DNA of 64,000 nt from Bacteroidota bacterium (GTDB lineage: Bacteria; Bacteroidota; Bacteroidia; Chitinophagales; Chitinophagaceae): contig VBAR01000001.1 of the NCBI GenBank assembly GCA_005882315.1, positions 1,685,736-1,749,735 of the forward strand. The letters are read 5' to 3'. A model generated the notes under the pieces. The model saw only the letters and a program-made list of their open reading frames with translations. It ran no database searches and had not been told where the DNA came from. Below are positions 16,731-24,660 of this stretch, one piece after another. Positions within the stretch are counted from its first letter, which is position 1. Each line of letters begins with the position of its first letter. A program made the translations under genes and the position numbers.

Positions 16731-16961
16731 TAATGATTGTTGGATTTAATGGCGCAAAGTTGGAGTAATTAATTTGAATTATCAAAGTAAAAACCTTGCC
16801 AGAAAAAGATTTTTTACGATTTAAATTTTTACCGGGTTAGAGTTGGCTTTGTATTGGATAAATCACTATTCAAAACGTACTGTTAAAAGCCCCGAGCCAT
16901 TCATCATCATTTTAGTTTTCACTCCTGATGATTGAGTAACTTTCATTGTCAAATTTCTACT

Positions 16962-17033
16962 ATGAAAAAGATACTTGCACTTCTATTTATTATTACTGCT
17001 TTACAATTAAACCACTTCCTTAAAAATAACTGA
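16962..17033 (+). pseudogene. Truncated gene with signal peptide start (23 codons)
   Basis: An ATG at 16962 begins MKKILALLFIITALQLNHF and stops after 23 codons at 17033, inside the end of the convergent Omp85-type gene. The first 15 residues look like a Bacteroidota signal peptide, as used by secreted and T9SS proteins, but nothing follows. It is probably the 5' remnant of a deleted secreted-protein gene, or a short toxic or signalling peptide. Overlap with the convergent gene is 14 bases. Confidence 0.4.
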
Positions 17034-18825
17034 CAAAGCCTAAGTGAATTTTCACCCTGCGCAGATTGAAACCGGGATCATCATTACGTTTACCTACTGC
17101 TGCTGCCAAATTGAAGATGCCTGCTTTTGCATCAATTGCTAAACCCAACCCCGTTCCGATATAGCTATAGTCGATATTGGTAGTATTAGTTTTGTTTTTT
17201 CCCCAGCCACCATCTGCAAATACATTGAAATAAGAGTTTTGAGAAACGAATAAGCGGTATTCAAGTGTTGCTATTATATATTGTGTGAGGTATTGACTCT
17301 CCTCATTAAAACCACGCAGCGTTTTATATCCGCCGATCTGAAATAATTCATTACGGAAAATATTTCCACTTTGAAAAATGGCAGTGTTCAATGCAGTTTT
17401 AATTGTGCTTTGCCGGCCCACCGGTAAGTATTTTGCAAAAAGGGATTGTATCCTGAATTGATAGGTTTTCAGTTTTACAGTATCATATAAGGTAGCGAAA
17501 TCAAATGAAGGATCTGACGGGTCTTTGAATTCAGTAACAGTGGTATTCTTTTTTATTTTCTTAGTACCGGCTGATGCAGAAGCAGTCCATTCAAATCCTT
17601 TTCTTGGATTGAGACGATAATTGGTTTTATTTATTTCATATTGCAAGCCCAGGTTTTTATAACCGACATCAGCTACATCAGGCAATTGTCTCGTTTGTAA
17701 CAATAAAGCTTCATTAATACCACCTTCACTCACTATTGTTTGAAACAGCTGAAGAAATATTTTTCCTGCCTGTACCTGCGAAAGAGTATACCTCGCCCCG
17801 ATCACAGCATTGATATTTAAATACGATGAATCTTTTTTTAGCATATCAAAAGCAAAATCCAGTTCCGCCGCTGATTTAAAAATATACGGGTGTCTGTAAA
17901 CAATATTGAGTCGTGGTGATTTAGGTTGTATCTGTTGCCATACTAAACCAATCGTTTCGCCTGCGCCCAATACATTTTTCAGATTAATATCTGCTTCACC
18001 TGTGATCAATGTTTTCTGATCAGCCAGCTGGTCATTGTTAGGTAATACACCAATAAGTACATTGAAGCGGTTACGTTTCCTGTTTTTCAAATACAAGTTC
18101 ACTACAGCACCGGTAGCAAGATAGCTAACATCAAAAGGCCGTTCTTCCTCGACATAATCAAGTTGCTGGATCTTCGAAGAAATGGTTTTTAATTTTTGTT
18201 TGCTGTAATTGCTGCCATCAGGCATATCAAGATAACGTTGGAAAAACCCATTTGCAATTTTCTCGGTTCCAAAGATGCGAATGCTGTCAATTTTGTAGAG
18301 TCCACCCTTATCTGCCTTAAGTTGTGCCGTTATATTTCCTTCTTGTATCTGTATGCTATCAAAATAAACCTTTGCAAAAGGATAGCCGTTATTCTCAAAA
18401 TAGGACAGCAATTTTTCCTGTGTTTCGGGTATCAGTTCCAGGTTAGCATAGCCACTTGAAACTTGTCTTTCATCCCAACCGATCGCTTCCAATAAATGTG
18501 GATCAAGTTTTTTTGTGTCTAAAAATTTCCATTTATACAGGTCGCCAACGAACAATTTCATTGTTGCTTTTATTGTATCAAATGCAAGACTATCGATCGA
18601 AGCGGTGATATATCCTTTGGTTTGAAGAAGGGTAATTAGATTATTTGCATAGTCCCTGCATTCAGTGGGAGAAGTGAACTCTTGTTTAAGTTGTAAAGTT
18701 TGTGTGGCAAAGCCTGCTGGTTTATCAATACAATTTATTTCAAGCGGATAGTTTTTCTGGGCCTGCAAATACATGTGGCCAAAAAGGAAAATCAAAAAGG
18801 ATATCAGTAGTCTTATTTTTGTCAT
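17020..18825 (-). CDS. Omp85/TamA-like outer membrane beta-barrel protein with POTRA region
   Basis: A 601-residue precursor with a signal peptide (MTKIRLLISFLIFLFGHMYLQ). Residues about 25-250 resemble POTRA repeats (GDLYKWKFLDT, LLSYFENNGYPFAKVYFDSI, YKIDSIRIFGTEKI, then SKIQQLDYVEEERPFDV). The C-terminal 330 residues form a beta-barrel with alternating strands (GVLPNNDQL, TGEADINLKNVLGAGETIGLVW, RNELFQIGGYKTLRGFNEES) and end in an aromatic residue (HLGFVSYF). Such proteins insert or export outer membrane proteins. It is shorter than BamA and may be TamA- or ShlB-like. Its partner is not visible. Confidence 0.8.
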   Translation of the reverse strand: MTKIRLLISFLIFLFGHMYLQAQKNYPLEINCIDKPAGFATQTLQLKQEFTSPTECRDYANNLITLLQTKGYITASIDSLAFDTIKATMKLFVGDLYKWKFLDTKKLDPHLLEAIGWDERQVSSGYANLELIPETQEKLLSYFENNGYPFAKVYFDSIQIQEGNITAQLKADKGGLYKIDSIRIFGTEKIANGFFQRYLDMPDGSNYSKQKLKTISSKIQQLDYVEEERPFDVSYLATGAVVNLYLKNRKRNRFNVLIGVLPNNDQLADQKTLITGEADINLKNVLGAGETIGLVWQQIQPKSPRLNIVYRHPYIFKSAAELDFAFDMLKKDSSYLNINAVIGARYTLSQVQAGKIFLQLFQTIVSEGGINEALLLQTRQLPDVADVGYKNLGLQYEINKTNYRLNPRKGFEWTASASAGTKKIKKNTTVTEFKDPSDPSFDFATLYDTVKLKTYQFRIQSLFAKYLPVGRQSTIKTALNTAIFQSGNIFRNELFQIGGYKTLRGFNEESQYLTQYIIATLEYRLFVSQNSYFNVFADGGWGKNKTNTTNIDYSYIGTGLGLAIDAKAGIFNLAAAVGKRNDDPGFNLRRVKIHLGFVSYF

Positions 18826-18882
18826 TCGCAGGGTGAATCCGGTATAAAAATATTCAATTAAAAACAGAAATTCTAATTAGTC

Positions 18883-19983
18883 TTGGCTGGCATTTATATA
18901 CATATCCCTTTTTGCAGGCAGGCCTGTAACTATTGCAATTTCCATTTTGCCACTTCGCTTCACTATAAAAACGAGATGGTTGTTGCTTTATTGAAAGAAA
19001 TGCAGGTAAGGAAAGATTACTTGCAAGATGAGCAGGTTGAAACTATTTATTTTGGAGGAGGTACGCCAAGTTTATTGAGTATTGAAGATTGTCAATCGCT
19101 GATTGATCAATGCAAAACAGTTTTTAATGTAACCGGCGATGCAGAAATTACAATTGAAACAAATCCTGATGATATAACAGAAGAAAAATTAACAGGCTGG
19201 AAAACAGCAGGCATAAACAGGCTAAGTATAGGAGTTCAATCATTTTTTGAAGAAGATCTGCAATGGATGAACAGGGCACATAATGCAGAGCAAGCAATCA
19301 ACAGTTTACAGTTAGCGATCAAACAATTTAATAATATAACAATTGATCTTATTTACGGTCATCCTTTACTGACTGATGAAAAATGGGAAGAGAATGTCAA
19401 AACAGTCATTGCAATGGATATACCACATATTTCATGTTATGCCTTAACAGTTGAACCCAAAACTCCATTGGCTAAATTGATACGGGAGCATCAGAAAGAA
19501 GATATTGAACCCGGTCAGCAGGCACACCAGTTTTTATTGCTGATGGATTGGTTGGGCGAAGCCGGATATGAACATTATGAAATTTCCAATTTTGCAAAAC
19601 CGGGTATGAGAAGCAGGCATAATTCATCTTACTGGTCTGGAAAAAAATATTTAGGCATTGGGCCCTCAGCACATTCCTTTGATGGTGTAAGCCGCCAATG
19701 GAATATTGCAAATAATAAACTCTATATCGAATCAACAGCAAATGGAATGCTGCCAGAAGAAAAGGAAATATTAACTGATGTACAAAGATTGAATGAGTAT
19801 ATCATGACATCATTACGTACAATGGAAGGATTGGATTTGGAGAAAGCCGGTGGCTCGGACCTGAGAATGAAAAGCCAAAAATTTATTATTACAGGAAAAA
19901 TGATCGAAGAGAATGGTTTTTTAAAACTAACCCGTGAAGGGAAATTGTTTGCGGACGGAATAGCGGCTGAACTATTTAGTTAG
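18883..19983 (+). CDS. hemW: Radical SAM heme chaperone HemW (HemN-like)
   Basis: The 366-residue protein has IYIHIPFCRQACNYCNFHF, containing the radical-SAM CxxxCxxC motif, then FGGGTPSLLS, TIETNPDD and SIGVQSFFEEDLQWMNRAHNAEQA, all typical of HemW. HemW delivers heme; true HemN oxidases are longer and have another Cys arrangement. An in-frame TAA two codons upstream forces a TTG start at 18883. It is divergent from the Omp85 gene. The last 12 bases overlap the convergent small membrane protein gene. Confidence 0.9.
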   Translation: MAGIYIHIPFCRQACNYCNFHFATSLHYKNEMVVALLKEMQVRKDYLQDEQVETIYFGGGTPSLLSIEDCQSLIDQCKTVFNVTGDAEITIETNPDDITEEKLTGWKTAGINRLSIGVQSFFEEDLQWMNRAHNAEQAINSLQLAIKQFNNITIDLIYGHPLLTDEKWEENVKTVIAMDIPHISCYALTVEPKTPLAKLIREHQKEDIEPGQQAHQFLLLMDWLGEAGYEHYEISNFAKPGMRSRHNSSYWSGKKYLGIGPSAHSFDGVSRQWNIANNKLYIESTANGMLPEEKEILTDVQRLNEYIMTSLRTMEGLDLEKAGGSDLRMKSQKFIITGKMIEENGFLKLTREGKLFADGIAAELFS

Positions 19984-20175
19984 CCACTGAATGATAATAT
20001 TCAACGCAAGCCCGAGAGCTACCAGTGAAGTAAGAATAAAATTGAACCATTTGATGGAATGTCTTTTGTCCGCAGCTTCTTTTTGGGTTTCCCGCCATTT
20101 GTTAAACTCCAGCACATTTAAAACGATCAATACAATAGCAGCAATCAGAAAGACCATCTGGAAAAACTGAACCAT
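19972..20175 (-). CDS. Small two-helix membrane protein
   Basis: The 67-residue product has two hydrophobic segments (MVFLIAAIVLIVLNVLEF and WFNFILTSLVALGLALNIIIQW) joined by a basic/acidic loop. It is a plausible gene, conserved in position between gpsA and hemW. No family was recognised. It may be in an operon with gpsA and the next small gene. Its stop region overlaps hemW by 12 bases. Confidence 0.6.
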   Translation of the reverse strand: MVQFFQMVFLIAAIVLIVLNVLEFNKWRETQKEAADKRHSIKWFNFILTSLVALGLALNIIIQWLTK

Positions 20176-20197
20176 AGTTTTGATTTATTCAGGGAAA

Positions 20198-20311
20198 TTA
20201 AAACTTTTTCTGTTGACGATGTTTCAGGAATAAATAAAACTGGTGAGCTGCTAATGTCAGGACCATTAAAAAGATGGCTGCAGGTCCAAAGCCGTGGAAT
20301 ATAGAGTTCAT
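20198..20311 (-). CDS. Possible 37-residue single-helix membrane protein
   Basis: From the ATG at 20311 the frame gives MNSIFHGFGPAAIFLMVLTL and a basic end LKHRQQKKF, one transmembrane helix. A longer frame up to 20407 exists but overlaps gpsA. It lies 22 bases upstream of the two-helix protein gene. The reading is tentative, as no clear ribosome binding site is seen. Confidence 0.4.
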   Translation of the reverse strand: MNSIFHGFGPAAIFLMVLTLAAHQFYLFLKHRQQKKF

Positions 20312-20357
20312 AGGGTGGGGTTTAGTTTTTAATTGATCTGATTTTCTCTTCTTATAA

Positions 20358-21392
20358 TCAGACGAGCACATCTTCGATCCGTTTAAACCCTTCAACAGGT
20401 TTAACATTTTCCCAAAGTATTTTATATACGGTGTCGGCGATGGTTATGGATGCATCAACAGATTTATTGATCTCGTAAATACACTTAGAGGCGTTATATC
20501 CTTCAGCTACCATATTCATTTCCAGTTGTGCAGCTTTTACAGAATAGCCTTTGCCGATCATATTACCAAAACTGCGGTTGCGGCTATAAAGTGAATAGCA
20601 GGTAACCAACAAATCACCGAGATAAACAGAAGCAGCGTAGTTGGGGCTTTTACGATGTGTTACCGGGTCTTCGTCTTCATGTTCACCCACTACAATATGC
20701 TCAGCTCCGAATTTTTTTAAGAAGCTTGCCATTTCATCAGCAGCATTAGCAATGTAGACGCTGAGGAAATTATCACCATAACCAAGACCATGTGCAATAC
20801 CTGCGCCTAAAGCGTAAATGTTTTTTAATACAGCTGCATATTGTACACCCAGAATATCATGGTTGATAATGGTATTGATATAATCATTCGATAAAGAAGT
20901 GGCAATCCGTGATGCTGCAATAACATCCGTTCCTGAAATAGTGAGATAAGATAATTTTTGTGCAGCTACTTCTTCAGCATGACAAGGACCGAGTACGGCA
21001 AAATAATTTTCGAGGGGTACATTAAACTGGCTTTCCAGGTAGTAATTCAATAACACGTTTTTCTCTGGTAATAAACCTTTAATAGCTGAAACTATTTTCT
21101 TATCCTTAAGATCATCGGCAGAAAGTTTTTCCAATGCCTGTACTGCATAAGCCGAAGGAACGGCAATAATTAATGTGTCAGATCTTTTTACAACTTCAGA
21201 AATATCACTACTCATATTGAGTAACGAGGTATCAAACATAACCGAGTTGAGATAATGCGGGTTGTGCTTACGCTTTTTTATAAGATCAATATTAGCGGTA
21301 TTCCGTATCCACCAGTTGACAGGCTGTTGTTTATCTGTCAGTATTTTTGTGAGTGCTGTTGCCCAACTTCCACTACCGATTACGCCAAACAT
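20358..21392 (-). CDS. gpsA: NAD(P)-dependent glycerol-3-phosphate dehydrogenase
   Basis: The 344-residue protein makes sn-glycerol-3-phosphate for phospholipids from dihydroxyacetone phosphate. The Rossmann motif GSGSWATALTKIL is followed by AVPSAYAVQAL, AIKGLLPEK, the substrate region LGPCHAEEVAAQK, the catalytic Lys in VLKNIYALGAGIAHGLGYGDN, and GDLLVTCYSLYSRNRSFG. Length and order are normal. It is preceded by a terminator belonging to the efflux genes upstream. Confidence 0.96.
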   Translation of the reverse strand: MFGVIGSGSWATALTKILTDKQQPVNWWIRNTANIDLIKKRKHNPHYLNSVMFDTSLLNMSSDISEVVKRSDTLIIAVPSAYAVQALEKLSADDLKDKKIVSAIKGLLPEKNVLLNYYLESQFNVPLENYFAVLGPCHAEEVAAQKLSYLTISGTDVIAASRIATSLSNDYINTIINHDILGVQYAAVLKNIYALGAGIAHGLGYGDNFLSVYIANAADEMASFLKKFGAEHIVVGEHEDEDPVTHRKSPNYAASVYLGDLLVTCYSLYSRNRSFGNMIGKGYSVKAAQLEMNMVAEGYNASKCIYEINKSVDASITIADTVYKILWENVKPVEGFKRIEDVLV

Positions 21393-21466
21393 AGAACCTT
21401 GATTTGTTGGATTAAAATGATTTTCCTGAAATAAAGATAAGCGATTGCCTGCTCAGATATCAACAA

Positions 21467-21494
21467 AAAGAGGATGCTTTTATACATCCTCTTT
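21467..21494 (-). terminator. Terminator downstream of the adaptor gene
   Basis: AAAGAGGATG/CATCCTCTTT (10-bp perfect stem, 8-base loop) lies between the adaptor stop and the gpsA start. On the minus strand it is followed by TTGTTGATATC, only moderately T-rich. Confidence 0.6.
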
Positions 21495-21520
21495 CTTTAT
21501 AAATCAAATCGATCATGGTA

Positions 21521-22885
21521 CTATTCAAATAGTTTATCCTTCGGCACAACTTTTACTTTATTACCATCTTTCAATGTTTTGCTGATCGCATTATAAGGCC
21601 CCGTTATCACTTCATCACCTTCTTTCAATCCGCTGATGACTTCTATATAATTGATATCCTGGATGCCTGATCTTACCACAACTTTTTTCACGCTGCCATC
21701 TGCCTGTAATACAAAAACAACTTCTTCCAGTTCATCTGCTATGATCGTTCCGTTTTGTTGTTCCGTTCCATCTTCTCCTTTTGCTTTTTTATCATCTTTC
21801 TTTTTATCCTCTGCAGTTTTATCGCTTCCTTTTACTCTTGCATTTACTGAGGTAATTGGAACAGACAAAACATTATCTATCCGTTTTGTTTTGATATCTG
21901 CGCTGGCATTCATGCCGGGCCGGAAAGGAAATTTTTTAGGTCTTACAGGATCCACCAGGTCTTTATATGATTCAGGGTTCAATCGTATCCGCACCTCGTA
22001 GTTTGTAACGTCATTACTTACCTGCGAAGCGGATGATGTTTTTGTGCTACTGGCGATCTGGGTAACTATTCCTTTAAATTTTCTGTTATTGTATGCATCT
22101 ACTTCTATATCTGCACTGTCGCCGATATTTACTTTTACAATATCATTCTCGCCAACATCCACTCTTAATTCCAATATCTGCATATCGGCTACCCGCATCA
22201 TCTCCGTACCAATATTAAAACTGTTACCTGCTACCCGTTCACCTTTCTTTACAGTCAACGAAGAAATCACACCATTCATCGGTGCTACTAATGTTGTTCT
22301 GCCTAAATTTTTATTGGCAGAGCTCAACCCGGTTTGTGCAGTTTGTACACCGGCCTGTAATGCTTTAATATTTTCCTGCGCTGCATTATAATTTGCTTTT
22401 GCAGTACGAAGGTTGGTTTCAAAAGTTTCCAGCTCAGCTTTTGAAATTACTTTATCATCATATAACCTTTTATTCCGGTCATAAGTTTGCTGTGCCTGTT
22501 CCATTGTTGCTTTTAATGATTCAAGTGCCGCCGAACTATTACCTACGGTTGCCTGGCTTTGGTTTACTCTTGATGCAGCTTCATCCCTTTGCAACGCATA
22601 AATATCAGCATAAATGCGAGCCAGTACCTGTCCACGTTTTACACTGTCGCCTTCTTCTACAGTCAGCTCTACTACTTCACCACTTATATCCGGGCTGATC
22701 TTTACTTCCAGTTCAGGATAAATTTTTCCGCTTGCATTTACAGATTCAATGATCGTACGTTTTTGTACTTTTTCAGTTGATACTTTAGTGCCGCCGGTGT
22801 CTTTATTCATGAATTTCATGGCACCGAATAATACAACGATTATTACTACCAGGCTTATCAGTATCCATTTTACAGTTTTGTTCAT
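21521..22885 (-). CDS. Efflux membrane-fusion (adaptor) protein, MacA/HlyD type
   Basis: A 454-residue periplasmic adaptor anchored by an N-terminal helix (ILISLVVIIVVLFGAM). The lipoyl/barrel-sandwich hybrid starts SGKIYPELEVKISPDISGEVVEL, with DSVKRGQVLARIY. A coiled-coil hairpin (about 85-190) has repeated Ala/Gln/Glu heptads. The second half reads LVAPMNGVISSLTVKKGERV. A Lys/Asp/Glu-rich insert at about 355-385 is unusual and probably flexible. It follows tolC by 22 bases and should link an inner-membrane transporter with that channel. No ABC or RND pump gene lies downstream; gpsA follows after a terminator. Confidence 0.9.
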   Translation of the reverse strand: MNKTVKWILISLVVIIVVLFGAMKFMNKDTGGTKVSTEKVQKRTIIESVNASGKIYPELEVKISPDISGEVVELTVEEGDSVKRGQVLARIYADIYALQRDEAASRVNQSQATVGNSSAALESLKATMEQAQQTYDRNKRLYDDKVISKAELETFETNLRTAKANYNAAQENIKALQAGVQTAQTGLSSANKNLGRTTLVAPMNGVISSLTVKKGERVAGNSFNIGTEMMRVADMQILELRVDVGENDIVKVNIGDSADIEVDAYNNRKFKGIVTQIASSTKTSSASQVSNDVTNYEVRIRLNPESYKDLVDPVRPKKFPFRPGMNASADIKTKRIDNVLSVPITSVNARVKGSDKTAEDKKKDDKKAKGEDGTEQQNGTIIADELEEVVFVLQADGSVKKVVVRSGIQDINYIEVISGLKEGDEVITGPYNAISKTLKDGNKVKVVPKDKLFE

Positions 22886-22907
22886 AACTATTTTAAAAAG
22901 TATTAAA

Positions 22908-24359
22908 TTAAAATTTTAATCCTTGCCCACGGTAGAATTCCAGCAATTTCATTTTAAACACATAATCATATTGTGAATACAAAGCCTGGATCTTTGCTCG
23001 TATCAAATTGTTTTGGCTTGTTATCAGCTCCAGCGTGGTCAGGAGGTTCAGGTCAAATCTTTTTTGAGAAAAACCCAAAGCCTTCTCACTTGTTTCCACC
23101 GATTTTTTGTCAGCATAAAATTTTTCCAGTGCAGCAACAGCATCATTATACGCTTTGTAGATATCCTGCTTCAATGTCTGGTTGTCCAGCTCTTTTGTAA
23201 GTTCGATCTGTTTTATACGGATCTTACTTTGCTCCCAATTGGTACGGGCAAAGTGGCCATTAAAAATGGGAACAGATAAACCGATACCAAGATTCTGACT
23301 GAAATTATTTTTCAATTGCTGGCCATAGGAATCAGACTTCACATAGGTAAGTACAGTAGTACCCTGTACAGTTGTAGGGATCTCTACCGGTAAATAGACA
23401 CCACCACCTGCATCAGCTCTCAGCTGGGATGTGCTATACCCGGTTAATACCTGGTTATAAATTGGCCTGTCTTTAAAGTATGCATAGTTGCTACTCAATC
23501 CCCCAAACATAGTAATGTTGGGATACATCTGTCCCCTCGTAGCTTCAGAAGTTTTAATTGCTGATTGTAATCTCAGGTCATTGATCTTTTGTTGAGGCAG
23601 GTTATTTAATGAAAGCTGGTAAACTGCGTCTGGCATCATATCAGCCAATGGCAGAACAGGTATCTGGTCAACCGGCGGTGTTTCTACTTCGAAGGGTGCA
23701 GCTGCATCAATATGCAAAATAGATTTCATTTGAAGGATATAATTTACAATGCCCGATTCGGCACTTACATAGGCGGCACTATCTCTTGCTAATTGCGCCT
23801 CCAGTTCTGCCGCACTCAATTCAGGTAATAAACCAGCATCTACTTTTTTACGGGTATTGTTTAATTGTTCACGGCTTATTTGTACCTGTACTTTCGCAAG
23901 GTTTGCCTGCTCTTTTGCCAATAAGATCTGCAGGTAGGCAGCAGCAATATTTAAAGCGATATCATTTTTTATTTTTTCAGTCATTGCTTTATCAGCATCT
24001 GCATTCAGCTTCGCTGCTTCGATGGTATTGCGGCGGCTAAACCAATTGAACAATGTTACACCTGATTGAAGACTATAACCACTGCTTACAAAATTATTAT
24101 CCTGGTAAACGCCGGTAGTAGGATTTTCTGAACGTCCCAACCGATAGGCTACGTTGCCTGAAAAATTTAACGATGGCAACTGTTCTTTTTTGTTTTGCTC
24201 ATACACCAGCTCCGACGATTTTTCATTCAACTGGTATTGTTTGATCGAAATATTATTAGCGATCGCATAATCATAACATTTCAACAAACTCCATTTTTCC
24301 TGGGCCGATAGCAGGGTTCCTGTTAAAAGGAAAAGGAATACAAAAGCAGACTTTCTCAT
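22908..24359 (-). CDS. tolC: TolC family outer membrane efflux protein
   Basis: The 483-residue protein has a signal peptide ending SAQ, then two copies of the outer membrane efflux repeat. First copy: LLKCYDYAIANNISIKQ, long coiled-coil helices and NNLPQQKINDLRLQSA. Second copy: NLGIGLSVPIFNGHFART, ELTKELDNQTLKQDIYKAYNDA, and FDLNLLTTLELITSQNNLIRA. This matches TolC trimers spanning the outer membrane and periplasm. The order tolC then adaptor is common in Bacteroidota. A -7 box lies 7 bases upstream of the ATG. Confidence 0.9.
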   Translation of the reverse strand: MRKSAFVFLFLLTGTLLSAQEKWSLLKCYDYAIANNISIKQYQLNEKSSELVYEQNKKEQLPSLNFSGNVAYRLGRSENPTTGVYQDNNFVSSGYSLQSGVTLFNWFSRRNTIEAAKLNADADKAMTEKIKNDIALNIAAAYLQILLAKEQANLAKVQVQISREQLNNTRKKVDAGLLPELSAAELEAQLARDSAAYVSAESGIVNYILQMKSILHIDAAAPFEVETPPVDQIPVLPLADMMPDAVYQLSLNNLPQQKINDLRLQSAIKTSEATRGQMYPNITMFGGLSSNYAYFKDRPIYNQVLTGYSTSQLRADAGGGVYLPVEIPTTVQGTTVLTYVKSDSYGQQLKNNFSQNLGIGLSVPIFNGHFARTNWEQSKIRIKQIELTKELDNQTLKQDIYKAYNDAVAALEKFYADKKSVETSEKALGFSQKRFDLNLLTTLELITSQNNLIRAKIQALYSQYDYVFKMKLLEFYRGQGLKF

Positions 24360-24366
24360 GATGCCG

Positions 24367-24374
24367 CAAAATTA
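24367..24374 (-). promoter_or_regulatory. -7 promoter box for tolC
   Basis: TAATTTTG on the minus strand matches TAnnTTTG, ending 7 bases from the tolC ATG. Confidence 0.45.
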
Positions 24375-24396
24375 GGAGAATTGTCATCTTCCGGGT

Positions 24397-24430
24397 ATGA
24401 ATTTTGATAGGAGGGAAGGGGTTTTTAGCT
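24397..24430 (+). repeat. Left direct repeat bracketing the T9SS cluster
   Basis: This stretch (ATGAATTTTGATAGGAGGG and onward) matches 29150-29184 at about 29 of 34 aligned bases, with one extra T. The right copy includes the stop codon of the PLP enzyme gene, so the left copy looks like a duplicated fragment of that gene's 3' end. Confidence 0.65.
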
Positions 24431-24432
24431 GA

Positions 24433-24478
24433 GAGAATGGCAATATTATTTTTGATGAGAAGCTGGTTGATCAAATAA
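24433..24478 (+). pseudogene. Relic of a T9SS C-terminal sorting domain tail (A)
   Basis: Read in frame it gives ENGNIIFDEKLVDQ, closely matching the last residues of the intact protein encoded at 24661-26481 (ENGNIIYKEKLVNQ). The DNA is also alike, and a copy of that gene's downstream stem-loop block follows (24500-24570). No gene body precedes it. It is therefore the 3' end left from a deleted paralogous gene. Confidence 0.7.
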
Positions 24479-24660
24479 CAACAGGAAAAAGAACCCCACA
24501 GAATAAAATTATTTTAATAATCGTGTTATAACGGGGATTAAAATTTGGCGCCGAAACTAAATTAATACTAACTTTATTTATAACTCCGGCTTTAAACAAC
24601 CGGTATACTCCAATTCCTATAGAACCTCCATTGATCTTATTTTAATACTAAATCTTTTTT
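24479..24660. other. Upstream region of the T9SS cargo gene with a decayed stem-loop
   Basis: TTTTAAT (24513-24519) and ATTAAAA (24537-24543) with degraded central arms correspond to the perfect stem-loop at 26515-26545. The alignment continues to about 24605 (CCGGCTTTAAACAACCGG). This region doubles as the leader of the next gene; no clear promoter was found. Confidence 0.5.
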
